33,705 bases of DNA from TMED8 sp038125725 (GTDB lineage: Bacteria > Pseudomonadota > Alphaproteobacteria > Rhodospirillales > Casp-alpha2): positions 1 to 33,705 of the forward strand of contig JAYPEK010000043.1 of the NCBI GenBank assembly GCA_038125725.1. The letters run 5' to 3'. Below the pieces are notes generated by a model that searched no databases, had not been told where the DNA came from, and was given only the letters and a program-made list of their open reading frames with translations. Below, in pieces: positions 1 through 8,328 of the stretch. The translations under genes were made by a program, and so were the position numbers. The number at the start of each line of letters is the position of its first letter. Position 1 is the stretch's first letter.

Positions 1-51
1 TCCTCCGTTAGAATACAGGCTCAGGCGTCCCAAATGTTTTGATGACGGACA
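1..51 (-). mobile_element. possible end of an insertion sequence (cut by window edge)
   Basis: Read on the minus strand, the TerB-like protein keeps its family pattern up to a RADGK stretch. The next base starts a TG-initiated, lower-GC segment that runs to the window edge and ends in GGAGGA, a sequence typical of a ribosome binding site. This is what the left end of an IS with TG...CA termini (such as the IS3 family) plus its leader would look like, with the transposase start just outside the window. No transposase sequence or second terminus is visible, so the call rests on composition and on the abrupt loss of family pattern. Confidence 0.3.
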
Positions 52-411
52 CTTGCCGTCGGCGCGGATAATGGTGGCGCTGATGGCGGCGACGAGTGCC
101 GCCTGTTCGGGGTCGTCCTTGACCTCGGCGATCGCCGACCAGGCCTTCTCGCGGCCTTTTTCGCCATCGGCGGCAATGGCGTCGACGAACTCGCCGTACA
201 TCTCCGTGCCGTCGCCGGTGCGGTAGAGCTTCAGGTCCTCAAGGGTTTTCAGCAGCGTCTTCAGGGTCGCGTCCTCGCGGCTGTCGCGTTTGCCGTCGGC
301 CATGGCGAACAGCGCCGCGGCCGCCATGAAAGCCTTGAAAACACTGTATTTTTCGGCCCTGATCTTATTCTTCTTGTGGTGCGATATGACGATATCGAAA
401 AAGCCGGCCAT
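1..411 (-). CDS. TerB-like protein, C-terminus disrupted or outside the window
   Basis: The frame opens at ATG 411 (complement), preceded by a purine-rich GGGGGA, and stays open to base 1, so the stop is not seen. The protein begins MAGFFDIVISHHKK and shows the helical TerB pattern: an AAAALFAMADGKRDSRE motif near residues 35-50 and a second half-repeat ending in AAISATIIRADGK near residue 118. Paired acidic ADG motifs are typical of the tellurite-resistance TerB fold, whose exact function in isolated genes is unknown. After RADGK the expected acidic helix is replaced by CPSSKHLGRLSLYSNGG, which does not resemble the family and has lower GC. I infer that the true C-terminus is lost to an insertion or an assembly join. 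It is divergent from hyuA, with a 179-base gap. Confidence 0.6.
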   Translation of the reverse strand, partial: MAGFFDIVISHHKKNKIRAEKYSVFKAFMAAAALFAMADGKRDSREDATLKTLLKTLEDLKLYRTGDGTEMYGEFVDAIAADGEKGREKAWSAIAEVKDDPEQAALVAAISATIIRADGKCPSSKHLGRLSLYSNGG

Positions 412-590
412 CTCGAATTCCCCCTTCGGGCCCGTTTCGGTTCCCTTTCGGCGGGCATGCTAGCAAACCGGACTCCCAATGGGCCAGGAAATTTGGCATA
501 CCGGAAGAACGACGAACGAATTCACGGGAATGAACATCATGACATTCCGGACGACCGGAGACACCGCCACCGGCGGCAGGGAGATTTATT

Positions 591-2708
591 GTGAACGCTG
601 ATCCGGCCATTCCCCCTGCCGTCCGCCCTACAGTCCGCTTGGCCGTCGACATCGGCGGCACCTTCACCGACGTGGTCCTGGAAACGGCCGCCGGCCGCAC
701 CACCGTCAAGGTCCTGACCACGCCCGCGGCGCCGGAAGAAGGCGTGCTGGAAGGCGTACGGCTGGTGCTGAGCGAAGCCGGCACGGCCGCCAGTGACATC
801 GCGGTCTTCCTGCACGGCACGACGCTGGCCACCAACGCCATCATCGAGCGCAAGGGCGCGGTGACGGCGCTAGTCACCACCGAGGGCTTCCGCGACGTTC
901 TCGATATCGGTTACGAGAGCCGCTACAACCAATACGACGTGATGATCGACAAGCCGGCCTCGCTGGTGCCCAGGCAGCGCCGCTTCACGGTGCCGGAACG
1001 GGTCGACGTCAAGGGCGCGGTGCTGACGCCCTTGGACGAAGCCGCCGTCCGCGCCGTGGTGCCGAAGCTGCTGGAATCGGGCGCCGAGAGCGTCGCGGTC
1101 GGCTACATGCATGCCTACACCAACCCGGCGCACGAGATCCGCACCCGCGAGATCATCGAGGAGATGGCACCCGGGCTCTCGGTCTCGCTGTCGTCCGAGG
1201 TCTGCCCGGAAATCCGCGAATACGAACGCTTCTCCACCACCAGCGCCAACGCCTACGTGCGCCCCCTGATGTCGAGCTACCTGGGCCGGCTCCGAGACGC
1301 GCTGAGCGCCATGGGCATCGCATGCCCGGTGCTGATGATGACGTCCGGCGGCGGCCTGACGGCGTTGGAGACGGCGCGGCGCTTCCCCATCCGGCTGGTC
1401 GAATCCGGTCCCGCCGGCGGCGCCATCCTGGCCAGCCAAATCGCCGCGGAACTCGGTTTCGACAAGGTGATCTCCTTCGATATGGGCGGCACCACGGCGA
1501 AAATCTGCCTGATCGAGAACCACGAAGCCGGCAAGGCGCGCGAGTTCGAGGTCGACCGCCAGGCGCGGTTCATGAAGGGCTCCGGCCTGCCGCTGCGCAT
1601 CCCGGTGATCGAGATGGTGGAGATCGGCGCCGGCGGCGGCTCCATCGCGCGGGTCGACGGCATGAACCAGATCACCACCGGTCCCGATAGCGCCGGCGCC
1701 GACCCCGGCCCCGCCGCCTACGACCGGGGCGGCCTGGAACCGACCATCTCGGACGCCGATATTCATCTCGGCCGCATCGACCCGGGGCTGTTCGCCGGCG
1801 GCCGGGTGAAGCTGGCGCCGGAGAAATCCGAAGCCGCCATCGAGCGCAACGTCGCCGGGCCGCTCAAGATCTCCACCCACATGGCCGCCTTCGGCATTAC
1901 CGAGATGGTCGACGAGACCATGTCCAACGCGGCGCGCGTGCATGCGGTGGAACAGGGCTATGAGGCCTCCGACCACACGCTGGTGGCGTTCGGCGGGGCA
2001 GCACCTCTGCATGTGGGCCGGCTGGCGGAGAAGCTGCATATCGACCGCATCGTGGTGCCAACCAACGCAGGCGTCGGCTCGGCCGTCGGCTTCCTGCGGG
2101 CACCTGTCGCCTACGAGGTTGTCCGCAGCCGATCCATGCTGCTGGGCAAGCTCGATGTCGACGCCGTCAACGCGATCATGGACGAGATGCGCTCGGAAGC
2201 GCTCGACGTGGTCGAGGCCGGCGCGCCGGGCGCACAATTGGACGAGCACCGCATCGCCTTCATGCGCTATGCCGGCCAGGGCCACGAGATCGTCGTGCCG
2301 ATCCCGGCCAGGCCCCTGACCGACGACGACACAGGGCTTTTGCAGGACGCCTTCGATCTCGAGTACACCAAGCTCTACCAGCGCACGCTTCCCAACGCCG
2401 ATGTCGAAGTGCTGACCTGGGCGCTGACGGTCACCACCCACGAGAGCGCGCCCGAAAGCGTCGGCGATGCACCGGCGGCGACCGAGGCAACGCCGAAAGG
2501 CGGGCGGCGCATCTTCGATCCGGAAAGCCAGGCGGAAATCGACATCCAGCTCTACTGGCGGCCGGACCTTCCCCCCGGCGCGCGGCTTGCCGGCCCGGCG
2601 GTGATCGCCGAGGACGAGACCTCGACCTTCGTGCCCGCCAGTTTCGATGCGCAGATCGCCGCCAACGGCTATATAATTTTGGACCGCAAAACGGAGTCCG
2701 GCTCATGA
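591..2708 (+). CDS. hyuA: hydantoinase/oxoprolinase family protein, subunit A (HyuA)
   Basis: A 705-residue protein of the N-methylhydantoinase A / 5-oxoprolinase A family, which carries the ATP-binding actin-like fold for ATP-dependent opening of cyclic amides. The N-terminal phosphate-binding motif LAVDIGGTFTDVVL (residues 16-29) is intact. The central ESGPAGGAILA and FDMGGTTAKICLI segments and the later GAGGGSIA are family hallmarks. The start is a GTG preceded by GGGAG about 9 bases upstream, and a short CCGCC/GGCGG dyad lies just before it (564-576). The stop overlaps the start of hyuB in ATGA, so the two subunits are translationally coupled and probably form one cytoplasmic complex. The substrate (hydantoin, 5-oxoproline or another cyclic amide) cannot be told from sequence. 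No hydantoinase-linked racemase or carbamoylase lies alongside. Confidence 0.9.
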   Translation: MNADPAIPPAVRPTVRLAVDIGGTFTDVVLETAAGRTTVKVLTTPAAPEEGVLEGVRLVLSEAGTAASDIAVFLHGTTLATNAIIERKGAVTALVTTEGFRDVLDIGYESRYNQYDVMIDKPASLVPRQRRFTVPERVDVKGAVLTPLDEAAVRAVVPKLLESGAESVAVGYMHAYTNPAHEIRTREIIEEMAPGLSVSLSSEVCPEIREYERFSTTSANAYVRPLMSSYLGRLRDALSAMGIACPVLMMTSGGGLTALETARRFPIRLVESGPAGGAILASQIAAELGFDKVISFDMGGTTAKICLIENHEAGKAREFEVDRQARFMKGSGLPLRIPVIEMVEIGAGGGSIARVDGMNQITTGPDSAGADPGPAAYDRGGLEPTISDADIHLGRIDPGLFAGGRVKLAPEKSEAAIERNVAGPLKISTHMAAFGITEMVDETMSNAARVHAVEQGYEASDHTLVAFGGAAPLHVGRLAEKLHIDRIVVPTNAGVGSAVGFLRAPVAYEVVRSRSMLLGKLDVDAVNAIMDEMRSEALDVVEAGAPGAQLDEHRIAFMRYAGQGHEIVVPIPARPLTDDDTGLLQDAFDLEYTKLYQRTLPNADVEVLTWALTVTTHESAPESVGDAPAATEATPKGGRRIFDPESQAEIDIQLYWRPDLPPGARLAGPAVIAEDETSTFVPASFDAQIAANGYIILDRKTESGS

Positions 2709-4360
2709 GCAACCAAGCCCTCGACACCATTCGCATGCAGATCATGTGGAACCGCCTGGTTTCGGTGGTGGAGGAACAGGCACAGACCCTGATCCGTACC
2801 GCCTTCAGCCCCATCGTGCGCGAATGCGGCGACTTGTCCGCCGGCGTCTTCGACCGGCGCGGGCGGATGATGACCCAGGCGGTCACCGGCACGCCCGGCC
2901 ACGTCAACTCGATGGCGGAATCGGTGAAGCACTTCCTCCGCCACTTCCCCATCGAGACCATGAACGAGGGTGATATCTACATCACCAACGATCCCTGGAT
3001 GGGCACCGGGCACCTGAACGATTTCGTCCTGACCACGCCGGCTTTCAAGAACGGCAAGCTGGTGGGGCTGCTTTCCTGCACCTCGCACCTGACGGATATC
3101 GGCGGCCTCGGCACCGGGCCGGACGCCACCGACGTGCACATGGAAGGCATCTACATCCCGATGCTGAAGCTGGCCGACCGGGGTGTGATGAACGAGACGC
3201 TGCTCGCCATGGTGCGCCAGAACACCCGCCAGCCGGTGGAGACCGAGGGCGACGTCTATTCCCTCGCCGCCTGCAACGACATCGGCTGCAAGCGCCTGGT
3301 GGAAATGATGGAGGAGTTCGGCCTCGACGACCTGGAGGAAATCTCCGACTACATCTACGACAACTCATACAAGGCGGTGATGGCGGAGATCGCCAAGCTG
3401 CCGAAGGGCACCTGGCGCAACTCCATGACCATCGACGGCTTCGAGAGCCCGGTGGAACTGGTTGCCGAACTGACCATCGCCGACGACGGCATCAGCGTCG
3501 ATTTCGACGGTTCGTCGCCGAAATCGCGCTACGGCATCAACGTGCCGCTGGCCTATACCATCGCCTATACCTGCTTCGGGCTGAGCTGCATCGTGCGGCC
3601 CGACGTGCCCAACAATGCCGGCTCGCTCGCCCCCTTGAAGGTGACCGCGCCGGAAGGCTCGATCCTCAACGCACCCTATCCCGCCGCGGTCTGCTCGCGC
3701 CACCTGATCGGTCAGATGCTGCCCGACGTGACGTTCGGCTGCCTGGCGCAGGCGATCCCGGAACGGGTGCCGGCGGAAGGCGCATCGGCGCTCTGGAACG
3801 TCACCTTCCGGGGCGAGACCGACCGGGGCTCCAACGACGCCACCATCTTCGCCATCACCGCCGTCACCAACGGCGGCACCGGGGGACGGCCGGGCAAGGA
3901 CGGGCTCTCGGCGACGGCCTTCCCCTCCGGCGTGCGCGGCACGCCGGTCGAGATCAACGAGACCGTGGCGCCCTTGATCGTGCACAGGAAGGAGTACCTG
4001 CCCGATTCCGGCGGTGCCGGTGCGAGGCGCGGCGGCCTCGGCCAGGTGATCGAGTTCGGCTCCGCCATCGGCGCCGACATCGAATTGCTGGCCGCCTTCG
4101 ACCGGGTCGATTTCCCGGCTCGCGGCCGTTTCGGCGGCTTGGACGGGCGCAGGGGCGAGGTCAAACTGGCATCCGGCAAAAAACTCGCCGGCAAGGGCAC
4201 GCAGACCATCCCCGCCGGCGACCGCGTCATCCTGACGACGCCGGGCGGTGCCGGCCACGGCGATCCCAAGGACCGCGATCCGGCATTGCTCGCCGCCGAC
4301 GTCGCCGACGGGCTGGTCTCGGCGGAAGCGGCCAAGGCCGCCTACGGCCATGGGGATTAG
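2705..4360 (+). CDS. hyuB: hydantoinase/oxoprolinase family protein, subunit B (HyuB)
   Basis: A 551-residue HyuB/OplB-type subunit. The N-terminus has the characteristic run IMWNRLVSVVEEQAQTLIRTAFSPIVRECGDLSAGVFD, followed by the TPGHVNSM and NDPWMGTGHLNDF segments that define the family. A glycine-rich C-terminus (GGAGARRGGLGQVIEF and TPGGAGHGDP) matches the usual end of the fold. The length is close to the normal 520-600 residues. It overlaps hyuA by four bases and must act with it as the second subunit of an ATP-dependent amidohydrolase. Related families include acetone and acetophenone carboxylase subunits, but the size and pairing favour the hydantoinase/oxoprolinase branch. The 189 bases that follow hold no gene and no convincing terminator. 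Confidence 0.9.
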   Translation: MSNQALDTIRMQIMWNRLVSVVEEQAQTLIRTAFSPIVRECGDLSAGVFDRRGRMMTQAVTGTPGHVNSMAESVKHFLRHFPIETMNEGDIYITNDPWMGTGHLNDFVLTTPAFKNGKLVGLLSCTSHLTDIGGLGTGPDATDVHMEGIYIPMLKLADRGVMNETLLAMVRQNTRQPVETEGDVYSLAACNDIGCKRLVEMMEEFGLDDLEEISDYIYDNSYKAVMAEIAKLPKGTWRNSMTIDGFESPVELVAELTIADDGISVDFDGSSPKSRYGINVPLAYTIAYTCFGLSCIVRPDVPNNAGSLAPLKVTAPEGSILNAPYPAAVCSRHLIGQMLPDVTFGCLAQAIPERVPAEGASALWNVTFRGETDRGSNDATIFAITAVTNGGTGGRPGKDGLSATAFPSGVRGTPVEINETVAPLIVHRKEYLPDSGGAGARRGGLGQVIEFGSAIGADIELLAAFDRVDFPARGRFGGLDGRRGEVKLASGKKLAGKGTQTIPAGDRVILTTPGGAGHGDPKDRDPALLAADVADGLVSAEAAKAAYGHGD

Positions 4361-4549
4361 TATTGGGTTGCGCTCATTTTACGCCGCCATCTTATTGAAA
4401 AATAATGTTTTACGTGATTGATTGCTGGCTCCGGCTGAATTGCCGGGTCCGCCGAACCTTGGATTGCGCGGATTCGTCGATACAGGTGGTCACGTATTCA
4501 AATCCGTGCCGATAGCAACCGCCTCGGCAAACCAAGGAGCCCGAAATCC

Positions 4550-4762
4550 ATGTCAATGGGCCGAAAAGCGGTTATCGCCGTTCTTCTCGCCGTCCTAACG
4601 GTCGCGGGCGTCGCCGGCTCGGTCTGGACCGGAACCGAGCTTGAGAAAACAGCCAAACAGGAATGGCTGAAGAAGTTCCGCCTCGACGCGGCCCGTCTCA
4701 CCGATGGCGTTTCGTTTTGGGTTTCCAAAACAAAGGTCAACCTGCGCGCCATTGCGAGCTAG
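4550..4762 (+). pseudogene. N-terminal fragment of the hybrid sensor kinase, ended by an amber codon
   Basis: The fragment starts at ATG 4550 with AAGGAG ten bases upstream. It encodes an N-terminal membrane anchor (hydrophobic residues about 7-24) and the beginning of a periplasmic domain. It stops at TAG 4760-4762. The same reading frame then continues without another stop through 26 codons (VKAQEISSQGVFLQL...) into the large kinase frame. The two pieces are therefore one gene interrupted by a single nonsense codon. A single C-to-T change of CAG (Gln) would give this TAG, and Gln fits the local context (IAS-Q-VKAQ). Translated alone, the 70-residue piece would be a membrane peptide with no signalling domain. 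Confidence 0.75.
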
Positions 4763-4840
4763 GTCAAAGCACAGGAAATCTCTTCCCAGGGGGTATTCCT
4801 GCAACTGATCGACGATGCCGCGGCATGGGACCCGGACGTC

Positions 4841-7270
4841 GTGTTCGACAGCGTCGGGTTCGCGCAACGTGTCCTGCGGGAAGACCGCAAGGCGTTTGAG
4901 TCACGGCACGAGGCGGTCATCACCAGCGTCCGTGGTGACGGAGAGCCCGCACCGGAGGCCTTCGAGAGTTTTGTCGTCAGCCTGGCATCCGTCGACAATG
5001 GCTTCCTAACCCCGATGAACGACCTGACCAGCCATCCCGCGCTCCGCAACGCCGTGACCTCCGCCTATCGCCTGCCGGGCCATGTCATCCTGGGTTCGAC
5101 CTACAGGAACAAGGAGGGCCGCCACCTCGTCCTGGTCGCAACGGCTTCGTCGGTGTCCGGCAACAAGGGCGTGATCGTAGCGGAGCTCGATATTTCCAGC
5201 TTTTTCTCCGTCTACTCGTCCGACAACGTTCCCGACGGGATCAAGCTGCGGCTGATCGAACGCGACAGCGAAGCGACGGCACAGAATGTTTTCTTGCCCG
5301 TGCTCGGCAGCCTGGAACCCGACGAAGGCGTTTTGGCGACGGAAGTCTTGCGCCTAGTCAGCGGCCAGGCCCGCTGGGATCTGAATTGGGACGTAACGGC
5401 CGCATACCTCGGCGGGCCGACCATCGTCTCTGCCTACCTGGTGAAGATCGGCGGCGCCTTTCTGAGCCTGCTTCTGTTCGGCACCATTGGATATTTGACG
5501 TTCCAGAACATCCGCTTCCACTCGCAGGTGGCCGAGCGCACGGCGCAACTGTCGCAGAATTCCATGATCGTGCAATTGACCATGGATTCGATCGACCAGG
5601 GCTTTGCTGTCTGGAACGCGGACCAGCGCCTCGTCGTCTGGAGCCGGCGCTGCTTCGATTTCTGGCTCAGTCCGCCGAAGACGACATTGCGGCCGGGCAT
5701 GCACATGCGGGAATTGTTAAGTCTTTTGTATGAGCATGGCGCCTTCGGTGATAACGCGGACCCGCCCGTCATCGAACAGGAGATCATCCGGATATCCAGT
5801 GCCGGCGAGTCGTCGGAAGACCAGTTCACGCTGCCGAACGGGCGGTCCGTACACGTGCGGCGGTTCCCTCTGGAGCACGGCGGGTACGTGGCCGTTTACA
5901 CAGACATTACCGAACAGAAGCAGGCCAAGGAATCGCTGACGGAATCGAACAAGCAACTCGAGCAGCAAAAACAGATGGCCGATGCCGCCAACCGGATGAA
6001 ATCCGAGTTCCTGGCGACCATGAGCCACGAAATCCGCACCCCGATGACCGGTGTCATGGGATTCGTCGACGTGCTACTGGAACAGGACATTCCCGGCTCC
6101 AGCCGGGCCATCGTCGAAAAAATCAAGGATTCGACCCAATCTCTACTGCGCATCATCAATGACGTCCTCGACATCTCCAAACTCGAAGCCGGCAAGATGG
6201 AGATCGATTACGTCGATTTCCGGCTGCGTTCGCTGATCGATGAAACCATCGGCCAGTTTGACGGAGCGGCGAGGAAGAACCTGGCGCTGGAGCTGAAGCT
6301 CGGCGAAGATTTCCCGGAAACCATGCACGGCGACCCGACGCGCTTAAAACAGGTGCTGGTCAACCTCATCGGCAATGCGGTCAAGTTCACCCGCAAAGGC
6401 CGGGTCTCGGTCGAGGCAAAGTGGCACGAGACGGCGGGCGGGCGCGCCTTGCTGTTTTCGGTCAGCGATACCGGCATCGGAATCGCCGCGGAAACGATCC
6501 CCAAACTTTTCACCGACTTCACACAAGCGGACACCTCGATCACGCGAGAGTTCGAGGGAACGGGCCTGGGCCTGGCGATCTGCAAACAACTGGTGAATTT
6601 GATGGGCGGGGAGATCGGTGTCGAGAGCGAACACGGGGAAGGCTCGACGTTCTGGTTCACCCTTCCATACCGAGAGGCCACATCGAGACTTGACGGAGAT
6701 ACCGGCTTCAAACCCTCACAGAATGCCCGCGTCGGCACCAACCGGCCGTTGTCGATCCTTGTTGCCGAGGATAACGAGGTCAACAGGATGATCATCAGCC
6801 AGACCCTGGAGACTTTCGGCCATCATTTCGATTTCGTCGGCGACGGCGCCGCGGCGGTCGCCGCCCATGAGGCCAAGACCTACGACCTGATCATCATGGA
6901 TGTCCGCATGCCACATGTATCAGGCCCCGACGCGACCCGTATCATTCGCGGTCTTGCCCCCGAAAAGCAGTCCATCCCGATCGTCGCACTGACTGCCGAT
7001 GCCATGGTAGAACACCGGAAAGCTTATCTCGAGGCCGGCATGAATGCCGTCGCGACAAAGCCGATCAACCGCGCCGAATTGGCGAGCGCCATCAACACTG
7101 CGATGGCGGAAACCATTCATTCGTTCGAGGAACAGGCGGGCAGCACCAAAACCGCCGACGCCGAAATGGATACAGCGGGCGAGAGCGGCATGTCGACGGC
7201 GGTCGCCGACTTCCTTTCCGAGATAGACAATCTGAACGACGACAGCCGATCGGACGACCCCAAGTCCTGA
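4841..7270 (+). CDS. hybrid sensor histidine kinase/response regulator, separated from its N-terminus by a stop codon
   Basis: From GTG 4841 the frame encodes 809 residues: the remainder of a periplasmic sensor domain (about 1-200), a transmembrane helix (about 203-225), a PAS_7-type domain (DSIDQGFAVWNADQRLVVW, about 245-345), HisKA with MSHEIRTPM (phospho-acceptor His396), HATPase with NLIGNAVKFT (N508), DTGIGI and GTGLGLAI boxes, and a C-terminal receiver with acidic AEDNEVN (near 644) and phospho-acceptor Asp687 in IIMDVRMP. All catalytic motifs are intact. The GTG has no clear ribosome binding site, and the first transmembrane helix lies upstream of the amber codon at 4760. The natural gene is therefore 4550-7270, about 906 codons. 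No separate response regulator lies nearby, so it would be an orphan. Function today depends on readthrough, internal initiation or a sequencing error. Confidence 0.85.
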   Translation: MFDSVGFAQRVLREDRKAFESRHEAVITSVRGDGEPAPEAFESFVVSLASVDNGFLTPMNDLTSHPALRNAVTSAYRLPGHVILGSTYRNKEGRHLVLVATASSVSGNKGVIVAELDISSFFSVYSSDNVPDGIKLRLIERDSEATAQNVFLPVLGSLEPDEGVLATEVLRLVSGQARWDLNWDVTAAYLGGPTIVSAYLVKIGGAFLSLLLFGTIGYLTFQNIRFHSQVAERTAQLSQNSMIVQLTMDSIDQGFAVWNADQRLVVWSRRCFDFWLSPPKTTLRPGMHMRELLSLLYEHGAFGDNADPPVIEQEIIRISSAGESSEDQFTLPNGRSVHVRRFPLEHGGYVAVYTDITEQKQAKESLTESNKQLEQQKQMADAANRMKSEFLATMSHEIRTPMTGVMGFVDVLLEQDIPGSSRAIVEKIKDSTQSLLRIINDVLDISKLEAGKMEIDYVDFRLRSLIDETIGQFDGAARKNLALELKLGEDFPETMHGDPTRLKQVLVNLIGNAVKFTRKGRVSVEAKWHETAGGRALLFSVSDTGIGIAAETIPKLFTDFTQADTSITREFEGTGLGLAICKQLVNLMGGEIGVESEHGEGSTFWFTLPYREATSRLDGDTGFKPSQNARVGTNRPLSILVAEDNEVNRMIISQTLETFGHHFDFVGDGAAAVAAHEAKTYDLIIMDVRMPHVSGPDATRIIRGLAPEKQSIPIVALTADAMVEHRKAYLEAGMNAVATKPINRAELASAINTAMAETIHSFEEQAGSTKTADAEMDTAGESGMSTAVADFLSEIDNLNDDSRSDDPKS

Positions 7271-7298
7271 CGTTTTGGGACCGGCCCCGCCGGCCGGA

Positions 7299-8192
7299 TC
7301 AATCGAGCCCGTCCAGAAACGCCTCGATCAGGCCGTCGGGCGCCTTGATGACGTGTTCGGCGGCGGGGAAGGCGCCCTGGCGCACGTCGTCGATGAACTC
7401 CTGGAAACCGGCGACGCGCTCCGCCTGCACGGCGGCCAGCATTTCGTGGATCTTGCGGTACTGCTTGGAATGGCGCGGATAGGGCGGCGGGTTGTTGCCG
7501 AGGATGTCTTCGGCGAACAGGAACTGGATATCGCCGCCGCTGCCCGCCCCGATCGACGACGTCATCAGGCTGGTGCGCTTGGAGATTTCCACCAACAGCT
7601 CTTCCGGAATGACCTCGACCTCGACGGCGTAGGCACCGGCGTTCTCGAGCGCCTTGATCTGGTCGTAGACCCAGCGCGCTTCCTCGGGCGTCTTGCCGAC
7701 CGCGCGGAGCCCGCCGGTCCAGGTGCTCTTCCTCGGCACCAGCCCGGCATGGCCCTGGACCGGGATGCCGGCTTCCGCCGCGGCCTCGACGAAGCGCGGG
7801 CTCCATTGGCACATGATCGCGTCGGCACCGACGGCCATGGCGTCATATCCCAGCCGCACCGCCTCGTCGGCCGTCGCCGCCGCCAGCAGCGGCACCGAGA
7901 AGGCCATAAAGGTGTGGGGTGCCGCGCGCCGGATGGCGGCGGCGGGTTCGGGATGCTTGGGATCGAAGCGCACCTTCATGGTGTCGATGCCGGCCTCCTC
8001 GGCCGCGACGGCTTCCTCGACCGAAAACGGCAGCGTCTCCACCAGCACCCGCTGTCCCTTCTGGTCGCGCAAATCCTTGACCGTGTAGTTGCGCGTGCCA
8101 TAGGCGCCGCCCAACGTCATGGTGCGGGTCAGCCCCTTCTTCGCCGCGTCGCGCGGCGGAATGCCGCCGTCCCCGGTTGCATGACTCGACAT
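7299..8192 (-). CDS. PanB-like protein of the ketopantoate hydroxymethyltransferase / PEP mutase superfamily
   Basis: A 297-residue protein starting at ATG 8192 with GGGAGG about 7 bases upstream. The C-terminal half is clearly PanB-like: GIPVQGHAGLVP (His148, equivalent to E. coli His136), AYAVEVEVIPEEL (Glu193, equivalent to the catalytic Glu181) and SIGAGSGGD. By eye alignment, the N-terminal half lacks the GDS motif. The metal-ligand Asp of the DLPF strand reads SVPL, and the KLEGG lysine and glutamate read MCQ. It also has a longer C-terminal tail than PanB (usual length about 265-280). There is no panC or other pantothenate gene nearby. I infer a PanB-fold enzyme with a different lyase or transferase substrate. 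It is divergent from the DadA gene, with a perfect palindrome upstream. Confidence 0.75.
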   Translation of the reverse strand: MSSHATGDGGIPPRDAAKKGLTRTMTLGGAYGTRNYTVKDLRDQKGQRVLVETLPFSVEEAVAAEEAGIDTMKVRFDPKHPEPAAAIRRAAPHTFMAFSVPLLAAATADEAVRLGYDAMAVGADAIMCQWSPRFVEAAAEAGIPVQGHAGLVPRKSTWTGGLRAVGKTPEEARWVYDQIKALENAGAYAVEVEVIPEELLVEISKRTSLMTSSIGAGSGGDIQFLFAEDILGNNPPPYPRHSKQYRKIHEMLAAVQAERVAGFQEFIDDVRQGAFPAAEHVIKAPDGLIEAFLDGLD

Positions 8193-8211
8193 CGTTCAAA
8201 CCTCCCTGGAT

Positions 8212-8225
8212 TGTCGTTAACGACA
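8212..8225. promoter_or_regulatory. 14-bp perfect palindrome, candidate operator
   Basis: TGTCGTTAACGACA is a perfect inverted repeat located between the divergent PanB-like and DadA-type genes, just upstream of the PanB-like gene's ribosome binding site. Its size and central TTAA suit a dimeric regulator such as a GntR-family protein. No cognate regulator is encoded next to it, so the assignment is inference. Confidence 0.45.
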
Positions 8226-8251
8226 CGATTGCCAATGCGGAAAGCGATGTA

Positions 8252-8268
8252 AAGCCGGCAACCGGCTT
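8252..8268. other. short dyad in the leader of the DadA-type gene
   Basis: AAGCCGG, three bases, then CCGGCTT form a 7-bp stem about 60 bases before the dehydrogenase start. A competing pairing GCAAC/GTTGC (8258-8262 with 8270-8274) uses part of the same sequence. It could be an operator or a transcript structure; nothing else in the sequence decides. Confidence 0.25.
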
Positions 8269-8328
8269 CGTTGCAATTGTCTAGCGGGGAAAAGCCGTGC
8301 GACACTGACCAGGAAAAGGAGATCGCGG

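Noticed and set aside
4392..4446. Hairpins TTATT/AATAA and CCGGC/GCCGG after hyuB as terminators
   Set aside because: The stems are only five base pairs and neither is followed by a convincing T-tract.
4760..4762. Amber codon as a pyrrolysine or other recoding site
   Set aside because: The frame continues after TAG, but the site is in a sensor domain rather than a methyltransferase active site, no recoding element is visible, and a CAG-to-TAG change explains it more simply.
7281..7297. CCGGCC/GGCCGG hairpin between the kinase and the PanB-like gene as a terminator
   Set aside because: There is no T-run in either direction after the stem, and such GC palindromes are frequent by chance at this GC content.
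7299..8192. Calling the PanB-like gene panB for pantothenate synthesis
   Set aside because: The metal-site residues appear substituted and no panC or panE lies nearby.
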